From: Nonomuraea fuscirosea
GTDB lineage: Bacteria; Actinomycetota; Actinomycetes; Streptosporangiales; Streptosporangiaceae
Direction of reading: 5' to 3'
NCBI RefSeq assembly: GCF_003001935.1
Contig: NZ_PVNG01000041.1
Location: forward strand, 1-41,472
DNA: 41,472 bases
Made by a program: the position numbers and the translations under genes
The notes under the pieces: model-generated
What the model saw: only the letters and a program-made list of their open reading frames with translations
Databases searched by the model: none
Told to the model about the DNA's origin: nothing
In this document: in pieces, positions 1 through 7,598 of the stretch
Layout: every line of letters starts with the position of its first letter
Position numbering within the stretch: the first letter of the stretch is position 1

Positions 1-406
1 GATCAGGTGAGATCGCGTCCGTGCCGGAGACCGTGGTGGTCAGCCAGTAGGCGCCCTGCATGGGCTGCTTCGCGGCGCTGGCGGCGCTGGCGGCGCTGGC
101 GGCGCTGGCGGCGGCGAGCAGCATCCGGCGCGCCGATGGCTGCGTGCCAGGCGAGGGCGAGGCCGCCGCCGGATTCGCCCGTTGGACCTCCGGCGTTGTC
201 AGCATCGTGACGACCAGGACCGTGGCGGCCAAACTCGCCGCCGCGGCCACCCAGGGGGCAGGACCTCGCCACCTCCTGCCGTGTGCTCTGGCGCCCTGCG
301 CCGGCGGCTGAGACATCAGTGCCTGGGCTCCGGGCCCTGACACCTGCCCCGCCGGCTCGCTGTTCAGGTCGTCGTCGTGCACTCGGGCGAGGTCGTCGAG
401 GTCCAC
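1..406 (-). CDS. Sigma-linked single-pass membrane protein, CU044_5270-like (runs off the window)
   Basis: Reads leftward from a GTG at 406, preceded by a GAGAGG ribosome site, and leaves the window at base 1; about 135 residues are visible. An acidic cytoplasmic start (MDLDDLARVHDDD) is followed by a basic stretch, a membrane segment at roughly residues 48-64 and a Ser/Pro/Ala-rich exterior. The visible end (GAYWLTTTV) resembles the CU044_5270-type proteins that sit next to sigma factors in actinomycetes and are thought to act as their membrane partners. The reading frame overlaps the end of the sigma-factor stub, as such pairs usually do. An Ala-Ala-Ser run is encoded by a 9-bp tandem repeat. 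The family call rests on layout and a short match, so it is moderate. Confidence 0.6.
   Translation of the reverse strand, partial: MDLDDLARVHDDDLNSEPAGQVSGPGAQALMSQPPAQGARAHGRRWRGPAPWVAAAASLAATVLVVTMLTTPEVQRANPAAASPSPGTQPSARRMLLAAASAASAASAASAAKQPMQGAYWLTTTVSGTDAISPD
72..113. repeat. 9-bp coding tandem repeat (GCGGCGCTG x4 plus partial)
   Basis: Four perfect consecutive copies of GCGGCGCTG and a partial fifth lie inside the sigma-linked membrane protein. On the coding strand they give repeated Ala-Ala-Ser. Copy-number change would keep the frame and only lengthen or shorten this linker. Confidence 0.9.
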
Positions 407-546
407 AGCGTACTCCTCTCGAAGAGCGGAAGGTCGATTCCGGCGTCGGCCAAGGCCCGCGTGAACCGTTTGCGGGCACGGTACATTCGCACGCGGACGG
501 CGTTGCGGGTGATGCCGAGCGTGCGGCGGTCACACGTCAGAGTCAA
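364..546 (-). pseudogene. Sigma-70 family (ECF/SigE-like) factor, C-terminal stub
   Basis: Only about 58 codons remain. They contain a typical region-4 recognition helix (LGITRNAVRVRMYRARKRF) followed by a short tail, and the stop overlaps the start of the membrane-protein gene. A complete factor of this type has 160-200 residues; region 2 and most of region 4 are missing because the sortase stop codon lies only 7 bases upstream. The stub most likely marks a deletion that joined the sortase gene to the end of a sigma gene. Expression as a peptide cannot be excluded but would have no promoter-melting domain. Confidence 0.65.
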
Positions 547-552
547 GGGCGC

Positions 553-1308
553 TCAGCCGCGATAAGAGCCCGTCATCGTGGCATAGACGATGACGTTGTC
601 GGTGTAGTGCCCCACTGTGCGGTCGTAGTCTCCACCGCAGGTGATCAAATGGAGCTGTGCGTTGTCCCTGGGCCCGTACACCCTCTGGGTCGGGAACGTC
701 TTCTTGGCCGCCTGCTCCACGCCGCCGACGGTGAACACCGCGGTCGTCCTGTCCTGGCGCTTGACCTCGATGGTGTCGCCGTTCTTAATCTCCGACAGCC
801 TGGCGAACACGGCGTCGCGGGTCCGCGTGTCCTTGTGCCCGAGCAACACGGCCGGACCCGCCTCGCCGGGGGTGGACATGTTCCGGTACCAGCCGACGAG
901 GTTGACGTTGTTCGCCGGAGGCACCTCGATCGTGCCGTCCTTGGCCAGGCCCACGGACTTGATCGGCGCCTTGATGCCCAGACTTCTGATCACGATCTTG
1001 ATCGGGGTCGACGGCAGCATGGCAGGTGCCGGAGTGGTCCGCGGCAAGGGCGGCGGCGCATCCGCCCGTGCCTGGAAGAGTTCCCGCTTCTCCTGGCCGC
1101 CCGGCTGCGGTTGCAGGGTCAGGGCGTCCCTGTTGCCGTGCAGGCCGTACTCCCCGGGCGACCTCAGCACGATCAGTACGCCCGCCGCGACCGCCACCGC
1201 GCCCGCGACGGCGGTCAGGGCCAGAACGATCTTCAGATTGTCGCCGCCTCCGCGCCTGGGGGGCGAAGGCGGAACGGGGATGCCATCGCCCGGGTGATGA
1301 CTCGCCAT
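553..1308 (-). CDS. Class F sortase, membrane-anchored
   Basis: A 251-residue transpeptidase predicted to cut a C-terminal sorting signal on exported proteins and join them to the cell envelope. The N-terminus is cytoplasmic and Gly/Pro/Arg-rich; one membrane segment covers about residues 26-49; a Pro-rich linker (84-100) leads to the catalytic domain (101-248). Catalytic residues are visible: His158 in LLGHKD, Cys224 in LITCGG and Arg230 in DYDR. Length and the single N-terminal anchor fit class F enzymes of actinomycetes. The gene starts 6 bases after the stop of the surface protein, so the two are surely co-transcribed and probably form an enzyme-substrate pair. Confidence 0.92.
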   Translation of the reverse strand: MASHHPGDGIPVPPSPPRRGGGDNLKIVLALTAVAGAVAVAAGVLIVLRSPGEYGLHGNRDALTLQPQPGGQEKRELFQARADAPPPLPRTTPAPAMLPSTPIKIVIRSLGIKAPIKSVGLAKDGTIEVPPANNVNLVGWYRNMSTPGEAGPAVLLGHKDTRTRDAVFARLSEIKNGDTIEVKRQDRTTAVFTVGGVEQAAKKTFPTQRVYGPRDNAQLHLITCGGDYDRTVGHYTDNVIVYATMTGSYRG

Positions 1309-1314
1309 GTCGTC

Positions 1315-2574
1315 TCAGCTCTTCAAGGAACGGCGCCGTATCATCAGCCCGCCGATCGTGGCGGCGACGACCAAGCCGATGCCGGTCAGGATGAACAACC
1401 GCCCGTCAGGTCCCATGGTGCCCCCGGCACCGGTGTCGGCACCCGCTCTGGGCGTCCGGGACTTCCTCGTCGGGGGATCGTCCTCGGCCGGCGGCTTGAC
1501 GGTCACCGTGGCGGTGTGGGTCGTGGTGGTGGTGTGGCTGGGTGTGGGTTCGGAGTCGCGCGAGGCCTCGGCCACCGTGAACGTATACGCCTTCAGGCCA
1601 CTGGCCGGCGCGGTGCATTTGATCACGGGTGACGTCGAGGTGGTGCCGATGGCGAGGTCGCCCGCCGTCAGGGACACGGTTCCTGCCGTGGTCGGCTTGA
1701 CCTTGATGCTGATGCTGGGCAGCGTCGTGACGTCCGAGCCCGCCGTCACGCTGAGGGCGGCCTCACCGGTCGCGGTGGCGGGGGCGCCCGCGCCGGTCGC
1801 TTTGATGGTGGCGAAGAGCTTGGCGCCGGTGAGGTCGGCGCCGGTGGGGGTTTCGAGCGGGTCGCCGCCGCTCTGAATGGTGCCGGCCCAGGTGATCGGG
1901 GCGTCTTCGCCGGCCTTGGCGCCGGAGGGAGCGGTCATGACGACCTTGATGTCCACTTCGGCGCGGTAGCCGGTAACGCTGGAAGCGGTGCAGTCGTAGG
2001 TGACGACGTCGTCGGCAGTGCCGCCGCCACTCGTGCCGATCGGCACGTCCACGACGTCCGTGGATGTCGTGGTGCAGGTTGTGGCGGTGGTGGCGGCGCT
2101 GGTCAGGGCAAGCTTCAGCTCGCCGGGCTTGATGGTGACCTTGGTCGTGGCGCCGGTGGCCGCCGTGACCTGGTAGGTGACCGTTCCGGCGGGTACGGCG
2201 GTCTGGCCGGCCGTGACCGTCGCTCCCGTCTTCGCCGAGGTGTCCGAGCTGGTGCCGCCTGTCGGCGTAAGTGCCAGGCTCGCCTGCACCGTGGTGGCGG
2301 TGGCCGGGGCGGTGGCCAGCGTCAGTGCGGGGATGTTCACTGTCAGGCTGAAGGTCTGGCCCGCCGTCACCGAGTCGGGCGCGCTGAGCCCCACCGTGAT
2401 CGAGGTGTTCGTGAACGGCTGGCCACTACAGGTGTAGGTGAACTGCTTCGTCGTCGCCGCCGAGCCCGATGCCGGCATCGCCGCCACGAAGAAGGAGCAG
2501 ATGAGGATGATGAGCGTTCCCGTCAATCCTGACGCAAATGCCGTCCGGGAAAGGCGGCACCTCCCCTGGGACAT
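1315..2574 (-). CDS. Secreted two-domain surface protein with a C-terminal sorting-like signal
   Basis: This 419-residue protein begins with a Sec signal peptide (basic start, hydrophobic 16-33, likely cleavage after ASGSA near 39). Two similar Thr/Ala/Val-rich beta-sandwich-like domains follow, about 45-180 and 195-335, each opening with a Cys (YTCSG, YDCTA) that can pair with a later Cys (TTCTTT, IKCTAP). A Ser/Thr/Pro stalk (340-375) leads to DTGAGG at about 380-385, a membrane helix at 391-411 and a basic tail RRRSLKS. This order of motif, helix and positive tail is that of sortase substrates, although the motif is not LPxTG. The adjacent class F sortase is the obvious partner. The role of the domains is unknown. 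Confidence 0.82.
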   Translation of the reverse strand: MSQGRCRLSRTAFASGLTGTLIILICSFFVAAMPASGSAATTKQFTYTCSGQPFTNTSITVGLSAPDSVTAGQTFSLTVNIPALTLATAPATATTVQASLALTPTGGTSSDTSAKTGATVTAGQTAVPAGTVTYQVTAATGATTKVTIKPGELKLALTSAATTATTCTTTSTDVVDVPIGTSGGGTADDVVTYDCTASSVTGYRAEVDIKVVMTAPSGAKAGEDAPITWAGTIQSGGDPLETPTGADLTGAKLFATIKATGAGAPATATGEAALSVTAGSDVTTLPSISIKVKPTTAGTVSLTAGDLAIGTTSTSPVIKCTAPASGLKAYTFTVAEASRDSEPTPSHTTTTTHTATVTVKPPAEDDPPTRKSRTPRAGADTGAGGTMGPDGRLFILTGIGLVVAATIGGLMIRRRSLKS

Positions 2575-2936
2575 GAGTACGAGCCCTTCTCCGTGATCCG
2601 GACCGTACCGATCCGACGGTCACACGCCTGGGCTCCTACGCTGACCACCCAGCGGCCACAGCCCCGGCCCCCGATTTTCGCTCACCGGCCACAGCACCGG
2701 ACAGAATCACCTCTGCCAATACGCGCGTCTTTCCTGCCGCCCCTCGGCAAGATCCCGGAACGGCCCCTGCGATGGATCACGAGGCTCCGGGCCGTCCCCA
2801 GCAGTGCCGCTCGACCGGCAGGCCGGGCAGACCGGCGTCGGGCGATGAGCGGCCAGCCGCGCGTCCTCAGGTGGCGCGAGGCCCCGCGCACCGAACATCG
2901 ATCTACGTGCGGAGCGAGTCGGGAAACGGGCCATCG
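2575..2936. other. Intergenic region between divergent genes
   Basis: No credible gene is seen. The region must hold the promoter of the surface-protein/sortase operon reading left; I could not pick a convincing -35/-10 pair there. Confidence 0.5.
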
Positions 2937-2999
2937 CGCAACCAATTGTTGCGTTAGTCGGCTGACATCGGCTAACATCATGCGCAACCAAAGGTTGCG
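2937..2999 (+). promoter_or_regulatory. Promoter with two identical-type palindromic operators
   Basis: Two 17-bp palindromes of the form CGCAAC-n5-GTTGCG lie at 2937-2953 and 2983-2999, centres 46 bp apart. Between them is a plausible promoter: TTGCGT at 2949-2954, an 18-bp spacer and TAACAT at 2973-2978, which places the transcription start near the second palindrome. One operator thus overlaps the -35 element and the other the start site, as expected for autorepression by the ArsR regulator encoded in the operon. Confidence 0.75.
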
Positions 3000-3012
3000 A
3001 AAGGTGTCCTTC

Positions 3013-3480
3013 ATGGAATTCGGAACGATCGAGCGCAAAATTCACATCGAGGCCTCAGCCGAGGTCGTGTTCGACGTGGTGAGCAGTCCGGAGCATCTGC
3101 GCGAGTGGTGGCCGGACGAGGCGGAGTTTCCTGCCGCGCCCGGGGGAGAGGGGCGGATTGGCTTCGGGAATCCTTCGCGGGAAGGTACGTGGGTGCGGTT
3201 CGAGGTCGTGGACGCCGTGCCGCCGCGACGGTTCTCCTTCCGATGGACACATGAGGAGGGGCAGTCCGCCGCCCCGGGCAACTCCAACCTGGTCGTCTTC
3301 GAGATCGAGCCCGCCGGAACGGGAACGATCTTGCGAATGACCGAGAGCGGCTTCCGCGAGCGGGGCTGGGACGAGGCGAAGATCGCCGCCGAGTACGCCG
3401 AGCACGCCACCGGCTGGGACTACTATCTGCCTCGGTTGCCTGACTATGCCGCGAAGGTCGCCGCAGGCGCGTCGGCATGA
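3013..3480 (+). CDS. SRPBCC / AHSA1-like domain protein
   Basis: A 155-residue single-domain START-like protein of the Activator-of-Hsp90-ATPase homologue family. It opens with the usual IERKIHIEASAEVVFDVV strand and helix, followed by the WWPDEAEF motif and a C-terminal helix WDYYLPRLPDYA. Such proteins form a cavity that can bind hydrophobic small molecules; the ligand here is unknown. The ATG at 3013 is chosen because it follows AAAGG and comes directly after the operators. Its last codons overlap the ArsR start (ATGA), so the two are translationally coupled. ArsR plus SRPBCC pairs are common in actinomycetes. Confidence 0.9.
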   Translation: MEFGTIERKIHIEASAEVVFDVVSSPEHLREWWPDEAEFPAAPGGEGRIGFGNPSREGTWVRFEVVDAVPPRRFSFRWTHEEGQSAAPGNSNLVVFEIEPAGTGTILRMTESGFRERGWDEAKIAAEYAEHATGWDYYLPRLPDYAAKVAAGASA

Positions 3481-3833
3481 CGGTGGACGACGACCTGTGG
3501 TCGGCGGTCGGCGACCCGATCCGGCGCCGCATGCTCGACCTGCTGCTGATCGAAGGCGGCGGGACGGCGACCAGCCTGAGCGAGCGCCTGCCGGTGACGC
3601 GTCAAGCGGTGACGAAGCACCTCGTCGTTCTTGACCGGATCGGTCTGGTGCACTCCACCACCGCCGGCCGCGAGAAGCAGTTCCGCGTGGATGAGGCCCA
3701 GCTCGCCCGCGCCGTCGCCCAGTTCACCGAAGTCGGCGCCGCATGGGGCTCCCGGCTGCGGCGCATCAAGCGCATCGCCGAGACGATCCAGCGAGACCAG
3801 GACGCGAACGACGACATCAGGAAGAAGCAGTAG
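3477..3833 (+). CDS. ArsR-family winged-helix repressor
   Basis: A 118-residue regulator with the ArsR winged helix: DPIRRRMLDLLL (helix 1-2), LSERLPVTRQAVTKHLVVL (recognition helix-turn-helix, about 34-53) and GLVHSTTAGREKQFRV (wing). No metal-binding ELCVCDL-type motif is present, so it is probably not a metal sensor and belongs to the SRPBCC-linked branch. It sits between two SRPBCC genes in one operon and very likely binds the two palindromes upstream. The C-terminus is a charged helix ending DIRKKQ. Confidence 0.93.
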   Translation: MTVDDDLWSAVGDPIRRRMLDLLLIEGGGTATSLSERLPVTRQAVTKHLVVLDRIGLVHSTTAGREKQFRVDEAQLARAVAQFTEVGAAWGSRLRRIKRIAETIQRDQDANDDIRKKQ

Positions 3834-3847
3834 AAAGGAACACGGAA

Positions 3848-4291
3848 ATGGCAGACATCCTTCACCGCATCGGCGTCGAGCAGTCCTCGCCGGAGCAGGT
3901 GTACAACGCGCTCACCACGCTGGACGGCCTGTCCGGCTGGTGGACCGAGAAGACGTCGGGGGAGACGGGCCTCGGCGGGGTGATCGAGTTCCGGTTCGGG
4001 GCGGGCGGGTTCGACATGAAGGTCGCCGGGCTCGACCCGGGCCGGCTCGTCCGCTGGGAGGTCGTGGGTGGTCCTCTGGAGTGGATCGGCACCAGCGTGC
4101 AGTGGGACCTGCGCCAGGACGGCGATCACACGATCCTGCTGTTCAAGCACGAGGGCTGGCGTGAGCCGGTGGAGTTCATGCACCACTGCAGCACCAAGTG
4201 GGGTACCTACCTGATGAGCCTCAAGCAGCTCATCGAGACCGGGCAAGGCGCCCCTGACCCGCGCGATGTGAAGATCAGCGACTGGGACTGA
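3848..4291 (+). CDS. SRPBCC domain protein, second copy of the operon
   Basis: A 147-residue START-like protein starting at ATG 3848 after AAAGGA, 14 bases beyond the ArsR stop. It has the characteristic SSPEQVYNALTTLDGLSGWW start, a glycine-rich central sheet and the helix FMHHCSTKWGTYLMSLKQLIE. It differs clearly from the first SRPBCC protein, so it is a distinct paralogue and not a recent duplicate. Probably co-regulated with the first gene through the ArsR operators. The ligand is unknown. Confidence 0.9.
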   Translation: MADILHRIGVEQSSPEQVYNALTTLDGLSGWWTEKTSGETGLGGVIEFRFGAGGFDMKVAGLDPGRLVRWEVVGGPLEWIGTSVQWDLRQDGDHTILLFKHEGWREPVEFMHHCSTKWGTYLMSLKQLIETGQGAPDPRDVKISDWD

Positions 4292-4305
4292 TCACTCCAG
4301 CCGAC

Positions 4306-4866
4306 ACCGGATACGGTCGGATCGCGCAGCGACTGGCGGGACCGGGGCGCGCTGTTGCCGTCGACGAACCAGTCGTAGCGCCCCTGCGGATACTCCGACA
4401 GCAGCCAGTCGACCAGATCGGCGACGTAGCCGTCACCCGCCTTGAGCAGGTGGAGTGGGGGTGCGTAAAAGCAGCCGCCCAGCAGCAGCACGCCGGAGTT
4501 CGGGACGGCCACGACGGTTGAGTCCTCAGCGTGCAGCCCCCCGACGTGCCGTACCTCGATGCCACCCGACAGGGTGAGCCCCTCGTCGAACTCGGTGTGC
4601 GGCGGCATCATCGGGAAGCCCTCCCAGGAGGGCATCGCCCAGGCACGCGCCCGGAAGCTGGGACCGAGCATGGGGTCGGCCGCGGCCTCGGCACGCAGGT
4701 AGTGGTGGCTCCAGGGGCGCTGGGCCTTCGCTTCCAGGAGACGCGTGCCGGCGCGGTGGCCGATGATCTCCGCCTCCGGCCAGGCACACGCGCCCCAGAC
4801 ATGGTCCCAGTGGTGGTGGGTGTAGATCAGGCGCAGGGCGGCGGGGAGCCCGGCCGCAGTGATGGG
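4306..4866 (-). pseudogene. Decayed metallo-beta-lactamase-fold hydrolase (inverted copy of the gene at 9966)
   Basis: Reads leftward within an open frame covering 4207-4905. Residues corresponding to about 60-240 of the intact protein at 9966-10691 are recognisable at high identity, but the first 55 residues are replaced by unrelated sequence and the normal stop is lost, so the frame reads on into the end of the SRPBCC gene on the other strand. The THHHWDH motif is kept, but the bridging Asp of LLGDCFY is Gly and the His of VDSHSPP is Asn. Both are metal ligands in this fold, so the product would be inactive even if made. Confidence 0.8.
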
Positions 4867-4906
4867 CGTGCTCGGGTGTCGAGCGCAACAGCCCGCGACG
4901 GCCACG

Positions 4907-5249
4907 TTGCCGCTGCCCTAAACGCAGGCCTGTACGATCCGGGCCTGTATCGCCCGCGATGGCGCGGTCGAGCGACGTCGCGCCCGGCTCGCCAACCTTC
5001 GCCCCTCATCCTCCCCTGCCATTGGATCGAACCTGCTGTCCCTCGCGCTGCGTCCCTCCTCAGTGAGGAGACGTGGCCGGGCAAGCGGTGGTGAGGTGGA
5101 GCCGGATACCAGGTCCAACCGGAACCGCCGTAGAGCTTGACATGGGGCCAGAACAGAGGCTTAGCCTGCGGCGTCTTCGGAGCGAGCTGCACATACGGCC
5201 ACGCACGCCGACAGGCGGCCACCCTCATGGTTCTTCTAGGGTTCGGGCA
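4907..5249. other. Region without a recognisable gene
   Basis: Open frames exist on both strands but none resembles a protein I know, and none has a convincing start. Probably debris between the decayed hydrolase and the transposon remnants. Confidence 0.4.
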
Positions 5250-5501
5250 TCAAGAGTTGGTCAGGAAGGTGGTGCTTAACTCGTTCACCAGGGTGGGCCG
5301 CAGCGATCGCCGGCCGTGGTCCAGGTTGGCGAGTCCGGCTTTGATGTCGACCTCGATGAAGCGAGGACGGGGGATGTTCTCGCGGTGGCCAGGAGCGATG
5401 AACGACAGCAGTTCGTCGGGACCCTCGCGGCCCTGAGCGCGGAGCTCTTTGATCGTCATGCCGTAAGACTCGGTTGCGCAGGTGATTACCGCGTTCCTCA
5501 A
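5250..5501 (-). pseudogene. Tn3-type transposase, C-terminal fragment
   Basis: About 80 codons resemble the end of Tn3-family TnpA proteins: a helix like MTIKELRAQGREGPDELLS, then the APGHRENI and EVDI...LANLD...RSLRP segment that closes these proteins. The remaining 90% of a roughly 1000-residue transposase is absent. It differs from the TnpA fragment at 6049-7306, so it comes from a different Tn3-like element. Confidence 0.5.
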
Positions 5502-5625
5502 GGTCGTGAGGCGCCCCCCAGTTCAGACGCCTTCCACCGTGCGCGACTCGGGCTGTTGGTAAGGCTGGCCCCATCAGCCGCCATCTGTGACATTCCCGCA
5601 GGTGGCGGGGAGCGTGAGAGATTGG

Positions 5626-6018
5626 TTACACGGGGAACTGGTCGATGACGCCGTCGTAGGTTGCTTGAGCGGGTCCGAGCGCGATCTTGGAGTAGATCTC
5701 CAGCGAGGTGCGGCTGGCGTGGCCGGAGTAGGGCTGGATGAGGGCGTCGTCGATGCCTTGGGACTTGAGCCAGGTGAACAGGAAGTGCCATAGGCGGTGG
5801 GGTGGCATGTTGTGCTGCAGCCCGGCTTTGGCGGCGTAGCGGGCGAGCATGGCGCGTGCGTTGCGGGTGGAGTACGGCTTCTTCCACGATGATTCGAACA
5901 GGAAGGCCGCGCCTTTCTGGCGGGCGGCGGCGATGTGCAGGGCGAGGGCCTCTTTGATGGGCAGGGGTCCGGGCAGGGTGATCGCCGCTGGTGGTGGCGG
6001 GCAGTCCAGGGTTTCGGC
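5626..6018 (-). pseudogene. Tyrosine recombinase (integrase), C-terminal fragment
   Basis: About 130 codons of the catalytic domain remain. The HRLWH box, the GHASRTSLEIYSK segment with the GH pair and the nucleophilic Tyr are present in the right order and spacing. In the box the usual LRH reads LWH, so the Arg of the second catalytic pair is lost. The frame is closed upstream by a TGA at 6019-6021, so the N-terminal DNA-binding domain and the first catalytic Arg are gone. It lies just downstream of the Tn3 transposase remnant on the same strand and may have been its resolvase. Confidence 0.72.
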
Positions 6019-6048
6019 TCATATGTTCGGCGCTGACTCGATCCGAGA

Positions 6049-7306
6049 TCATGCGCTTGGTCCCTCGTCGTCGGCCGTGGGCGTGGCGGGAGCGGTCAGA
6101 TCAAGGCGCCGGTCAGGCCGGAGCTGGACGGTGCCGTACGGGGTCATGTTGGTGGTGATCAGCGGGGTGAGGCCGCGCCGATCGACGTCGGTGAGCACCT
6201 CGGCCCACTCGGGTTCGGCGAGGGTGTCTTGGATCATCAGGGTGTCGATGTAGGCGAGGCTGCTCTGCAAGATCATCAGGCAGAGCATGCCGAGTTCCTG
6301 CTCCTCGCGCCGGTTGGAGGCCAGTTCGCCGCGCTTGCCGAAGCGGATGTAGTCGTTGACCCCGTTGTAGTTCTCCACCACGTTCAGCCCGGACTCGGTC
6401 TCGTGTTGAAGATCGCGATCGCGGAGCCAGCGAGCCAGGAAATGGTGCGCTGGGCGCGCCCGACCTCCAGCATCGCGGCGTAGGCGGGGTGGGTGGTCTG
6501 GCCGGTGAAGCGGCGCAGGAGGGCTTCGGTGGCGGCGGTGCCGGTCCGGATCGCGGTCGCTACTTGATCATCAGATCGTAGTTGTTCTCGATGATGTCGG
6601 GACGGATCGGACGAGTCAGTGCCGGGCCGAGCAGTGGGTAGGCGAAGCGGTCGCTCTTGCCGGGCAGGTACAGCTTCATCGTGTTGATCTGCTTGAAGCG
6701 GGCGATCAGGTCGAAGTTCAGCAGCCTGGTGATGCCGAAACCGATGAAGCTGGCACCGTGCGAGTCCACATAGTTGACCCGGGCCACCTCGCGGGCGCCA
6801 GCGACCGATAAGCACCATGCGGCGGCGTAGCGCAGGTCGTCTTCGGAGTAGGGGTGCTCGCCGGCGGCCACTGACCGGATGCCGGCTCCGGTGCCGTAGG
6901 CGTAAATGACCAGCAGCATGCGCTCCAGCACTTCCTGGGGGTCCAGGTCGATACGGACGCCGGCAGAGGTGAGCGGGTCGAGGCAGCCGGTGCGCAGCGC
7001 GGTCTCGGTGAACATGTCCAGCAGCGGGACCACGCCCCACCGGGCCCGGATGGCGGCCTTGAGTTTGCGCAGGTTGCGCGGTTCGGGCAGCGGCTCCAGC
7101 GGGGTGAGCTGGATGGCGCCGCCCTTCTTGCGCTCGGCGATCTGCTGCCAATCCAGGCCCGGCAGGGCGTCGTGGAGCGCGGACAGTTCGGCGTCCATCT
7201 CCTCGATCAGGTCGGCGGTGAACCGCTGGGCGTCCATCAGCTCGGCCAGTTCGGCGGGCACGATGCGCATCAACCAACCCGAAGAAGACCAGAACAGCGC
7301 ATCCAC
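6049..7306 (-). pseudogene. Tn3-family transposase TnpA, N-terminally truncated with two frameshifts
   Basis: The C-terminal 45% of a Tn3 transposase can be followed through three frames. The first piece (7306-6560) carries WGVVPLLDMFTE and YVDSHGASFIGFG of the catalytic core and ends in a premature stop after NNYDLMIK. One base is missing near 6568, after which ATAIRTGTAATEALLRRF continues. A second missing base near 6449 leads into the last piece (6381-6049) with NVVENYNGVNDYI and LMIQDTLAEPEW. The N-terminal half is absent and the gene cannot give active enzyme. Confidence 0.85.
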
Positions 7307-7598
7307 GCCCGCACAAGAGGTCGCCTAGCGATCACCTCGGCAGGCTCCCTGTCGCACTTGACTTGACACCTACCGGGGTGCGGCCACCCTTGAAAAGGCC
7401 GCTTACCACATGATTCCCGCCGTTTTGGTGGTCGGCGTGCTCGAGTTCGGTCCAGCACCCTTCGCGTGACCTGCTGTCCGCTCCTGCGAGCAGCAGCCAC
7501 AATTCCGCGTGCGGCCTCGCCATGAGGCCGACCTTGTCCCACGTGACAACCCTATGCGGGAGTTTCGGCGGTCCCCGCCTGTAGGTAGGTTCGATCGA

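Noticed and set aside
283..1632. 449-codon plus-strand frame across the sortase gene
   Set aside because: Shadow of the sortase and surface-protein genes; the product has no recognisable pattern.
5588..5607. Short similarity between 5588-5607 and 10878-10897 (CCGCAGGTGGCGG) as transposon ends
   Set aside because: Only about 13 bases agree and flanking sequences do not pair or continue; likely chance in GC-rich DNA.
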